Below are positions 23,401 to 34,553 of a stretch of 64,000 nucleotides of DNA, in pieces. A program made the position numbers and the translations under genes. The DNA comes from Brienomyrus brachyistius (Eukaryota; Chordata; Actinopteri; Osteoglossiformes; Mormyridae), in contig NC_064548.1 in assembly GCF_023856365.1 (NCBI RefSeq), forward strand, positions 7,675,642 through 7,739,641, in the 5' to 3' direction. Numbering within the stretch: position 1 is the first letter of the stretch; each line of letters begins with the position of its first letter. The notes under the pieces were generated by a model, which did not search any database, was not told the DNA's origin, and worked only from the letters and a program-made list of their open reading frames with translations.

Positions 23401-26400
23401 ATGTGTTGCCCTCAGGGTTAGGCTGCATGTTTCATGGAACGTGTTGCCCTCAGGGTTAGGCTGCATGTGTCAGCGAATATGCTGCCCTCGGGTTAGGCTA
23501 CGTGTTTCATGGAATGTGCTGCTCTTGGGGTTAGGCTGCATTTTCATCAAATGTGTTACCCTCAGGGGTAGGATCCATGTTTTAGAGAAATAGCTGTCCT
23601 TGGGGTTAGGCTGTGTGTTTCATGGAACATGCTGCCCTCAGGGTTAGGCTGTGTGTGTCAGGGAATTTGCTGCCCTCAGGGTTAGGCTGCATGTTGCATT
23701 GAACGTGCTGCCCTCAGGGTTAGGCTGCATGTTGCATTGAACGTGCTGCCCTCAGGGTTAGGCTGCATGTGTCAGCGAATATGCTGCCCTCAAGTTAGGC
23801 TGTGTGTTTCATGGAGTGTGCTGCTCTTGGGGTTAGGCTGCATGTTCATCAAATGTGTTACCCTCAGGGTTAGGGTCCATGTTTTAGAGAAATAGCTGTC
23901 CTTGGGGTTAGGCTGCATGTTTCATGGAACGTGCTACCCTCAGGGTTAGGCTGCATGTTGCATTGAACGTGCTGCCCTCAGGGTTAGGCTGCATGTTGCA
24001 TTGAACGTGCTGCCCTCGGGTTAGGCTGCATGTTCATCAAATGTGTTACCCTCAGGGTTAGGGTCCATGTTTTAGAGAAATACCTGTGCTTGGGGTTAGG
24101 CTGCGTGTTTCATGGAATGTGCTGCCCTCGGGGTTAAGGTCTGTGTTTTAGGAAATGTGCTGCCCTTGGGGTTCGGCTGCACGTTATAGGAATTGTGCTG
24201 CTCTTAGGGTTAGGCAGCATGTTTCAGGAAATATGCTGCCCTCTGGGTTACGGTGTAAGGGTCAGGGATAGGATAAGAGTTCACCTGATCAAAGGCATGA
24301 TCAATGCTCTCCTGTAGGCGTTCTGTGAACTTCTCGTTGACATCTATGAGCTCCTGCACGTTGCTGAAGACCACAACGAGTTGCTCAGCAGTGAGCAGCC
24401 CTGCACCTTGCATGGGGCTATAGAACTCCTCCTTAATGATGCGCAGGTCTTCGCCGTAGCTTGCTTCGGTGTTCAGTAACTCCAAGATGGCCTCCTTGCG
24501 TTCTGTGCGCTGCTTTAGACACCGCTCACACATGCCATCAGCCCGAGCCGGCTCACTCCGACCGCAGTCAGGGCAGGGCCGGTGGGTCCGCCACGCCCCA
24601 AATGGGTCCCTGGGCTTCTCCCAGGACCGAGTCTGCTCAGAGTCCACATCGCTGTCCCCCCGTTCAGTTTTGGTCACCAGTCGAGCTGCCCGTGGCTCCT
24701 CCTCATCTTCTCGCTCGTCACCCAGGCCGACCACGCCACTGTCAGCACTCAGGCTGCTGACGTCACTCCAGCGTTGCTGCCCCTCCTCGGCCATGTCTCC
24801 TGACCGTGCCTCAGAAACGGGCCCTACAGAAGGGGTGCAAGCACCTGTCAGACATGCAGGTATTGACTTCCATGCTGACGGGAGTGAGAATTATTACGTG
24901 CGTATTACATGCACACAGAATAAGGGCCTTTTCATTTACTAATTTGTTCTACTATTCAACAAGCACAGCGCATATAGACAAAGAGGGAATTAAGTAACAG
25001 AGAGAGAAGAGGCAATAAAATGCATGGGGTCAGCTGTCATGTGAGATGCAGACATTTCAAGGACACCGTAAAAACATAGAGAGATGCATAAATGGAGCAG
25101 GATTCAGCACAGTCAGCGCTGAAAGTAAGCAGAGCCTATAACTCCAAAGAGAACTGGGCCCCGGTGCTGCTCTGGTACACACAGCACCTCTCCAGGAGCA
25201 GCAGGGCAAAACACCACCCCGACACAATGTGGGCAGCCATTTCCAAGGAGAATAAAACTGACACGGAGGCTACTCACTGCTGTCCTCCTCCTTGTCCCTC
25301 CGTAGGCTGTGCAGCCTTGCAGCCACTGCAATCTTCATCTCCAGCTGCTTGCGCTTGGCAGCGTCGGCTGGCATTGGGTCACTGAAGTGGGGGCGGAGCC
25401 GGCGCTCCCGCTGAGCCCTCGTCGACTCTGGCGGCTCATAGGCCGCGTCCGAGCTGGACCGCCTGCACCCTGGGCTGGACGGCTGCCGATAGGCAGAGAG
25501 ACCCATAAGTTAGAGCGATTGGTGGGTGATGCTGGATAAAGGAGCGCTCAAAATGCGATCAGGATGTATGACCACACACAGGACAGCATGGAAACATTCA
25601 GTGGTGATTTCTCTCTCTACACCAAGAGGGACTACCTGCCTGTGTTATACAGAAGCATTTGGGGATGACAAAAAGATCATGCATTTTAATGACAGCCAGA
25701 CTCTGAATGCTCCCATCTCAACATAACTGACAGAAATAACACACTTCCGATGCTGCTGTAATGCATAATGTGTGCAGCACCTTTGCTAAATGCGGTGCTC
25801 TGACTGTGACATGCTGCGGATGAGCCCGGCTCCTAAAGAGCATGGCTGTTTCGAGATGTCTCGGAGACACGCTGGGGGCTGAATTCATACGGACCTAAAT
25901 GTGAATTCGTGACACACTCCTGGGGTTCCGTAATATTAATCATTTCTGAGAAGAGTGATAATGGAAGCTGCCGTTTCATGCTTATGAGGGGGACATGTGG
26001 ACACAGAGGCTCACCGACCGACTAGCTGACCTCCACCGAGGACAGATGACATGCATGCAGAACGCTGCCATGTTACCACAGGCAATGATGGGTTACGGGT
26101 AACTGAATCCCACACTTCTCGAGAAGCTGAGCAGCTCAAAGAAATGGTCTTAGGTCCACAAAACGCGTTCATAGAAGATACCGTCAGTCACAAAGGCTAC
26201 GGGGTAATGCAAACGCACCTTAAGGCAGGAACAAGACACCCGCAGATCACGTATCACGCGGAATAATGAATGACTGGGCGGACCTTTAAATGCAATTCAG
26301 ATCGCATTAGACGACAGTCATACTACATGCAGATGAGAATCCCTCTCTGTCTGTGCACGGTACATGCGACGAAACACATTAGAGGACACTCTCCGATACA

Positions 26401-29400
26401 AGCAGCTCGGGTAACCCCACGAACCAGACCGCAGCTGCAGAACACAGAGAGCAGAGATGCGTCGCCGTGCCCCTCCCCTCCGCATGGCACACCGCATACC
26501 TCCCGGGGGGCTCTCAGGGTCTGCGCCCTGCCCCAGGTGTCCCCGCATGGCCGGCCGCACTGGCTTTTCACCGTGTCCTTCTGCACGTGCCCCCGTGCTG
26601 CGTGTGTGTATGCGCTCCCGAACGAGCCACCGGTCACAACGAAGACGAATCATCAGACTCACGCATCCCGTGTCTCCTCCGCCTGGCACATTCCGTGCCT
26701 CTGTGCCGTGGCCCGCTGTCGTCATGGAAACCGCATCCGACTGCTGGCTCGGGCGGGAGCTGTCCGGGTCACGTGACTGGTAGGCGGGGCCCTCAGCACT
26801 GCAGCTGGAAGAAGGGAAGTGTTGGGGGGGGGCATTATCATCGCTGACACTTTCATCTCCTCCTCCTCTTGTCGGCACTGCTCTGTCAACCCCCCTCTCC
26901 ACCAAGTCACTCCCCAGGGACCCCGCCAAACACCGCGCCAGAGGGACCGGGGCTAAAGCAATTAGACGCATCGATCCACATTAACACCTGAACTCAGAAG
27001 CTGTCGGGTGAGGCGCTGCAGCCCGTCTGCAGCATTTCGGATGCTTCAGAATCCTGTCGCAGCTCAGGGCTCAGAGCAGACACAGGGGATCAGCATGTCG
27101 CTGATGTGCAGGAAAGCGTCTTAATGCAACCAGAGGGATGAACATGCCGCAGGAGTGTTTCTTAAAGGTGCAGTTTTAATGAAAACATTACATATGAGTT
27201 AAAGAAACAGAGCATTAGGTATCTGTCACAGCATATACTGCTGCGTAAAACACACTACATTGTGTAAATCCCACACACACATACACACACACGTCAGCCT
27301 TTTGTTTACAACTGCATCCTCAGGAACGTGCCAGAAGGGCTTTGCCAATCCATGTCACAGTGAAAGGGGACAAAAACAGGATTTGCATTTAAATGATGAA
27401 GTGGCCCAAGTGTCAGCTGCTGGGGCAGAGCAAGCATGGCGTGTAACGGAGCGTGTGTGAACGGAGCATGCTCACGAGCAATGAGTGAAAAACAGTGTGG
27501 ATCAGAGCAAACGTGGCGTGTATAAATGGAGCGTGCTCATGCACGGTACGTGAAATCAGCACAGGTCAGAGCCCACAATCCCATCCCCAAGGAACACCAA
27601 AGGTTTCAGAGGAAAGAGTCTAATGAGCCTAAAATGAGACTGATTTAAAAAGGTGCAATATTTCACCTCATTGGGGCAGGATGTGACAAGGATTTAGAGC
27701 TAAACATTACCGAGTTGACTTGTTAAACAACACTTTTCAGTCACTAGCACAACTGGACAACAGCATAGTTAGCTATGTCAGCTACAATGCTCTCATGAAT
27801 AAAGAAGCCTCTGTTAGACAATAAGGTCATAAAAATCCCTCTTTCCGACAGACAGACAGATAGACAGACTACTGCTCCTCCATCACCCTATCAGCTGTGT
27901 AACAAACCTCAGTGGTTTCACGTTTATCTGTCACGGAAACCATAAGCCACCTCCTCAGTGAGGTGATCAATAAAGGGAACACAAAGGAACAGCCACATGG
28001 TGAAACACACAACCCCACACACTGGGGGGCAGCTCAAGACTATAAATGCTGCAGCAGAACATGCCCCCAACCCTGGTTCATGTTTAATCAACCATTCAGC
28101 AGAAAACACTTATATTAAACATCCCGGCCTTTATTTCATATCCGCATAATAACCATTAATCACCTACAGTATTATAAATCGTGTCTGATGCTCACTACAG
28201 TATAATAATAACAAACAACTATAATAATAAAACAGTGTTATCAAGTGGAACTATATGAGCATGACAGAAGAGGGACACACAGGTGGAATGGTGCAGTAAC
28301 CACTGTACGGTCTGTCCTGTACCCGTCAGGCCTGAAGCTTGCAAGCCAAAGCCAGCCAGCAGATGAGCTCTGCTACTCATTAACCTCCGGTCAAGGTGCC
28401 GGTCGTGGCATTCCAACCGAGACATGCCAGACACTGCTGCGGGAGGCCTCGGCTTTCCACATTGTTGGGAAAATGTGCACAATTTCTGTGATGGGCCCTT
28501 ATTTCCTGAGTGAAAGGCCTCCTTTAGTTGTCAAGAGCTTATATGTGTTGGACTAGCATTTTACTTTGTAGGGGGTGTTGCATGCGACATCATGACAGCT
28601 GAAGGACTGAACAACTATTACTTATGCAACCAGGCAAGCACCTCACTAACACACAACATTGATGTCACCTCCCTGTCACCTGCTGTCACCCACCTCTTTT
28701 TGATGAGCTCAATCGCTGAGCCAATGACCTCGTCCTTAATCCTGGTGATCCTGGAGCCGTCCAGCAGCAGGGAGGCACAGCATGCAGACGGGGCCTCCAG
28801 GCCACCACTGGGGTTCTGGAGAGAGGTCCCGGTCGGGTCCATTTGGGGTTCAGGCCGGGGCTGCAGTGGTGAGCGTGGTGTGGGGCTGGAGCATATGGGG
28901 ACGGTGATGCTGTCCAACGCAAAGACCTGGCCCGCAGTCCCACCATCAGCAGCTTCCAGCTGTCCGCTGTTGGGATGGCTCCTGTTAGTGCTCACAGCCC
29001 CCGCTTCCCCACTGCGGCCCCCACTGGCTTCCTGTCCAGCAAGCACCACCCCTGACGAGTCCTCGTGACTCTGAGCCAGGCCTCGCCCACCCTCAGCCTG
29101 GCCCTGGCCACCCCTTCCTCGCCTGCTCTCTTTCTGCCTCATCCTCTTAAACTCCTCGAATGTGGGGATATGCAGCCGGCCTAAGGGGGGGCGCTTGCGC
29201 TCTATCGCAGCCTCCAGGCAGTTCAGTGGTCCAGGGGGGCTCTGGCGGAACAGGGACTCCGCAGTGCGAGACTTGGCCACCTCCAAAGGGTGGGCTGGAC
29301 AGCACAAGGAGAGGTCAGGGGAGCTTCTCTGGCGGCAGAGGCGGAGCCTCTGCAAGGCCTCCCGTTTGATGTCCTCTGGGCTCCTCAAGCAGGCAGCCCT

Positions 29401-30046
29401 GGGGTCACGCTGGCCAGTTGGGGCGCGCAGGGGCTTGTTTGGCTCAGTGACCCCAACGCTCTGGAAGCGAAACTTCTCTTTCAGACCCTTGGTGGCAGTC
29501 CCATTCTTTACCCTCTCATCCAGGCCTGGAAAGAACCACTGTGGGAAGAGGGCCAGGTCCTGCCTCAGCGGCACCCTGCAGGGGTACAAAGCCTCAGGTG
29601 TGCCGTTGCTCCATTGAGCACCACAGCGAAAGATGAACTCGCCATCCATGATCCTGCAGGGGGCAGCAAAAACACCACGATCCGAAGCCGCCACCCAGTG
29701 CAGGTTCTCCATGCTGTGGCAGAGGCGGCTGCTGGCTGTGGCTGCACCGGATTGGGCCGGGGAGTCCCCGCTGGGCGACCTCAGTGTGAGCACACTGCTG
29801 CTGGGGCAGTACCTTAACCCAAGACTGGTTATCGCAGCATTGCCACGAAAACCAGGTGACCTCTGGAGGCTGGAGTAAGTCAAAGTATTGCAAGTAGGAC
29901 AGGTAGCCCGGGGACAGCTCGTGCCGGGAGGGGGGGGCCGAGCACGAGGACTCTGAGCGGAGGCTGCGTCCAGCAGGCAAGATGGCCTCCGAGTGGTCAC
30001 ATGGTGAGGCCCTTACATCTGGCATCAAGGCTGCTGAAGGGTCCAT
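20453..30046 (-). CDS. DH-PH Rho guanine-nucleotide exchange factor
   Basis: Minus-strand exons: 28694-30046, about 25278-25474 (acceptor alternatives 25474 or 25482), 24285-24799, 21406-21551 and 20453-21251. They encode roughly 950 residues. The ATG at 30046-30044 follows an acceptor-like GTCCTGGCAG. The large first coding exon is Pro/Ser/Arg-rich with no domain I recognise. Exon 24285-24799 holds an acidic stretch, a CPDC...CERC motif that could bind zinc, and the start of the DH domain (ILELLNTEASYGEDLRIIKE). The next exons complete it, with the CR3 helix FLMAPLQRVTKYPLLLSRI. A PH domain follows (RFVMEGPLQLAQPADGQW, FVFRAMDKARTQQWF). DH-PH proteins load GTP onto Rho-family GTPases at membranes or the cytoskeleton. 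The paralogue is not identified. A 7-bp duplication near 29863-29875 breaks the frame of the first coding exon. Confidence 0.85.
21990..24252. repeat. 2.2-kb minisatellite in a RhoGEF intron
   Basis: Degenerate units of about 38 bp (GCTGCGTGTTTCATGGAATG then TGCTGCCCTCAGGGTTAG) repeat close to sixty times. Between about 22394 and 22845 a higher-order block of four units recurs at exactly 151-bp spacing (22394, 22545, 22696). The array starts about 30 bases past the donor of exon 24285-24799 and fills most of the intron that splits the DH domain. Confidence 0.95.
26440..26970 (-). promoter_or_regulatory. CpG-rich segment, possible internal promoter
   Basis: This part of a RhoGEF intron is markedly richer in G+C and in CpG than its surroundings and holds several long open frames on both strands, as CpG islands do. 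It lies between the first large coding exon and the exons for the DH-PH half, so it could start a shorter transcript. No first exon can be proved. Confidence 0.35.
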
Positions 30047-32014
30047 CCTGCCAGGACAAGCATCAGGACCCCAGACCTGCCAGGACACGCAGAGTGACAG
30101 CACGCTTGTGAAAGGAGTACTGACAGGGATGGGGTGAGGGGGCTGTGCTAAACCTATACCTGCTCCTCTTATAAGGTAATATACATCTTTATTGATCCCA
30201 GAGGGATATACTTGATGCAGCTCTTTAGCAGAGGATGTTAGAGCTGCACAATTAGTACGCCTCACCACCCCCTCAGTGTCACAGGCATTAAGAAACACTG
30301 TAAGTCCCCTTCTTTAAGCCTTCCTAATGGTCACAGCACACATGACTGCAACGGCAGTTTTCACAGCAGCCTTTCAAAGTTCTCGTTGACATTTTCAAAA
30401 TATCCAATTAAAAAAGGAACATAAAAAGCACACATATCTTATACTAGAGAGCTTAGTAAAAGCTGTCTCACATCAGATCTACCTACCATGCTCTCATAAT
30501 CTGAAAATTAAATCTCCGGCGGATGTCAGGGTCAAATGACAAACAGCAGAGAACATGAATTATTCTTGATTCATACGTAGATGTATGTTACCAAGCCAGT
30601 CAGCTGGCATATTTATGACAGGAAAATGCCTTCATCAGCAGTCCTTTACAAAAAACGATACATACAATAGCATGGAGAAGGCAGACGGAAAAAGACATGT
30701 TACTATTCAGCATTCTGTGGAACATCAAATCATCTGAATAATTTAAAAAGTAATTCTACAGGCAATCTTCATTATGCAATTGAATTACTGAATTCTTAGT
30801 CCAGATAAATTAATTATCTGTGTGCTACAACAAAGGCAGTAATTATCCTTTTCAGAGGCGGTAGCAGGGAGACCAGCGGAGCATGTCAATCACACACAGG
30901 TTGGCTGTGTCTGAAACCACCCTCAGTGTACCCTGAGCTCCAGTCCGCAAGCTCCTGGTTCACACTGCTGACTCGTGGGTTAACAGACCTCATCAGCATG
31001 AGTGTAGCTGAGCTCACTAGCCCCTCAACGCGGCTCAGCCATGCTGTCGCAATGGAGTTGGGGAGGTGGTCTGCTTCTTCAGCACGCTTTCATGCAGCTG
31101 TCTCCCTCTCTGCACTCACCCCCTCATTCATGATGATATTTTTTCCCCTGCTCAGCCCTCAACGGAAACATCTGACGAATGCTTGATTTTCTTTGAACAT
31201 TAACATCATACCAAAATACCGAATATGACAGCATGACTGGGCAATTTACTATGAAGTCAGGATAATAAACGCTTGTACTGAGAATGTCATCTAGCTCACA
31301 GGTGCCTGCAATACAGAATATTGCCAGAGCCAGGGCACAATCTCTGCACAGAAGCACCGCATCCATAAAACATGTCTGTTAGCGTGGGAGGCTGGGCTGC
31401 ATTCCCCTCCCCCCAAGCAGGCTCACTACAATGACAAATTTCAACCGTAGCCTGGAATGAGTGTGTACTGCTGATATTTACGGTTTGCTATATCCGGATG
31501 GGCACTGAACCTGCACAAACCCTGCTGCACACACTTAATGCATCAAAATAAAACCCGCCTGATGGCACTGAGATTACTGAATGTTGCATTAATGATTGCT
31601 TCTGGGCTGCTCCCGCTATCTCGAGGTCCTGCACCTCACTCACCCCATTTTAATCCTGCTGTCCTCTTTAGTCTCCGTTATGGTTTCTTGCACGGTTCCC
31701 TTCTTCTCTAGTGGACCTTCCTTTGGTGGACAATGCTGGCAGAAACACCATCATCCAGAACCCAGGCAGCTGTGACCTCACACATGACAATCTGGAAGTA
31801 ACAAATGAACAAACAAATAAAACAATAAATATATCAATAAGAGATGAAAATAACTGGTTTTCTCCAGAAGACACAAGTTAAAGGAGGGTGTACAGTATTC
31901 GCTTACAGTGCATATATGCCACTGTTACAGTCTATTTTCCCCTGCAGGAGAAGGTAAAACCAGCAATGCTGGTCAGCCTCTAACTGATTTAAGGGGCGTG
32001 CTGACCAGACAGCA

Positions 32015-32230
32015 TGTGGCAGTGGCAGCTTAATGGTTAGGAAAACGCACTTGTAATTGAAAGACTGCTGGTTCGAATCCCCGACCAGCAAGGCACCACT
32101 GAGGTACCCTGAGCAAGGTACTTCCCCCAAGCACTGCTCCCCGGGCACTGAATTAGCTGCCCGCTGCTGTGGTTTAAATGTAGAGGACACATTTCATTGC
32201 CGTGGTATGTGAACAATGACCACTGATCAC
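32015..32230 (+). mobile_element. tRNA-derived SINE, second family
   Basis: The head GTGGCAGCTTAATGGTTAGG has an A-box form, and CTGGTTCGAATCCCCGACC is a good B box. The body continues with GAGGTACCCTGAGCAAGGTA and GCACTGCTCCCCGGGCACTG, then AGAGGACACATTTCATTGCC. This family differs from the (TGGA)-tailed SINE elsewhere in the window. Confidence 0.8.
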
Positions 32231-33759
32231 CAAATTCTCAATTTGAACAGTGTCCATGCCTGAAACAGCTGTTATGCCGCCTGTCAGGGCCTTGCCCAGG
32301 TCTCTGTGCTGTGTTCCCTATACCTGGAAATGCACTCTGACACTCTAATAGCTAAACTGGTACAGGGCCATGAAGTTAGTTCCTTCTGGATTAGAAGAGT
32401 ACAATTGCCTTTGTTGGAAGAACAGTTGCTTCTGGAAAGCCAAATATGAGCAAGATGGAGAATGAGGGGCTGTTCCTCATCACAATGATTGACAGCTGCA
32501 AGGATGCAGCACTCAGATCCACCCCCTTGCACACTATGTCCAAGCGGAACAGCCACTCATTAGGTAGATCATTAGGTAGATCATCATAAAGTTATGGATA
32601 CTGCAGCTGGCCATCACCCATCATTAGGTCTCATTTTGCAAAGGGAGATTTGCATGGAGCCTTTGTAGTGTACTGAGGAGTAGGATGATGTGTCTAACTG
32701 CACAATAATTCCTGTGTTGCCTAAAATGTAAAGTAAATATTGATTTGTGGTGGAGGCGAGGCTGGTCCCCCTGGATACTCCCTGATGTGTAATTCATCCA
32801 CAGTGATCCACAGCTCCACCACAGAAACCGTCCGGTGCGGATTTAACAATTTCACTGCAGGGTACAGGCGAGGTGATCCAGCATGACCCAGTTGCAGATG
32901 CCTATGAAGGAGGTGGTGTAGCTTCCCTCATTTCCATGAAACATATAATTATTAGTTTTCATATAGTTCCAGTCGTCTGGATATAACTAAAGACCAGAGT
33001 GAAACTTGAGCACTACAAAGATGAAGTGAGGGCCAGGCTCAACCAGCTAATGGGCATGCCTGTATCCTGTCTTCAGTGGAGAAGAACCTGGAGGGCTACA
33101 GCAGTCCTGTTAATCCTTGATGAGATTTGGCTATCTTTAGGACTGTTTTAACAAGTACATCATTCCTAGACACCTAGGGGCAAGAGAGCTAATCTCTACA
33201 GAAATTTATCAAAAAAGGCGACCTACATGAGCTGCACTATGGGTTCCCCATATGCAGAAGCACTTAAGAGGCATCTACTTGATGTGGAGTGATACCATAG
33301 CATAGTGTGGATTGTGTAAGTTCCAGGTGAACGTTTGGCATGATCATGTCACCAAAAGGTTCTTGGATCAGTTCCTCAAAAATCTGTCTAGCACTCCTCA
33401 GCTAAACAATCCAATCAGCTAAACCATCGATACTTAACCTGAACTCTCCCCAATAAGTAAAAAACTATACACATTGTACATATGAGCAGATGAAACAATT
33501 AGCACATCAGTGGTACCTTGTAATTACTTGTATTGTGTTACTGCAAACACCCAAAGGACCCTAGCTGTATGTAATCAAAGCTTCGCTTCAGGCCGGTGCA
33601 GGTGTGAAGCTCTGTGTGCATAACACATCACAGCCAGATGGAAAAGCAGCCAGAGCAGCTTGAGAATGAAAGATCCGATGACAGAAAGCAGAACCACTGC
33701 TTAACCTACAACACCTCAGGTTTTGCTTGGCTGAAAAGCAACATTTGTCCAAGCTAATA

Positions 33760-34553
33760 TGAGTATTTCGGCAACTGCTGATCTCTAGGGTTAACAGAGA
33801 ATGAGCTGAAAAGGAAACCATCCAGTGAGAGCAGCAGTTCACTGGGTTAAAATGCTTTGTTGATGGCATAAGTCAGAAAAGAATTGCCTGACTGGTTCAA
33901 GCTAATAGAAAGGCAACAGTAACTCAAATAATCAATGCGTACAATCAAGGTATGAGGAAGAGCATCTCTGAACATACAACACATTGAAGCAGAATACCAG
34001 GTGTCACTTCTGTCAATTAAGAACAGAAAACTGAGGCTACAGTGGGCACAGATTCACCAAAATTGGAAAAGGAAGATTGGAAAAATGTTTCATGGTCTGG
34101 TCAGATAAAGATATTTTCTTGGCACACTTAGGGTCCCTTAGTACACAGTGAGCATCATTTAAATGCCACAACCTACAAAAGTATTGTCACTAATCATATC
34201 CCTCCCTTTGTGACCACAGTCTACGCAGCTTCTAACGGATAATTGCAGCAGGATAACGCACCATGTCACAAAGATCATATCGTCTCAGACTGGTTTCTTG
34301 AACAAGAAAATGAGTTCACTGTACTCAAATGGCCTTTGCAGTTACCAGATCTGTGGGAGATTCACATCATGAAGATGCAGCCGATAAATAAGCAGCACGT
34401 GCACAATGCTTTTATGTCAACATGGACCAAAGTCTTTGAGGAATGTTTCAAGCACCTTGTTGAATCTATACTGTAAAGAATTAAGGCAGTTCTGAATGCA
34501 AAAGGGTGTCCCACCCAGTACTAGCAAGGTCTACCTAATAAAGTGGCCAATGA
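33760..34553 (+). mobile_element. Decayed Tc1-like transposon
   Basis: Transposase pieces can be followed in plus orientation with deletions and stops: the N-terminal DNA-binding part (ERKATVTQIINAYNQG near 33908-33955), then KTEATVGTDSPKLEK-like sequence, and the DDE catalytic end QQDNAPCHKDHIVSDWFLEQ with ENEFTVLKWP (34243-34476). The right inverted terminus reads CTACCTAATAAAGTGGCCAA. A possible left terminus, GCCACTCATTAGGTAGATC, lies at 32552, but the stretch between is not typical transposon sequence. The copy is inactive. Confidence 0.75.

Noticed and set aside
21990..24252. GGGTTAGG motifs suggesting an interstitial telomere array
   Set aside because: The motif is only 8 bases of a 38-bp unit; there are no TTAGGG runs.
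26270..26971. Open frames of 108-217 codons on both strands
   Set aside because: GC-rich DNA has few stops; no recognisable domain or consistent splice sites were seen, so it is treated as a possible CpG island only.
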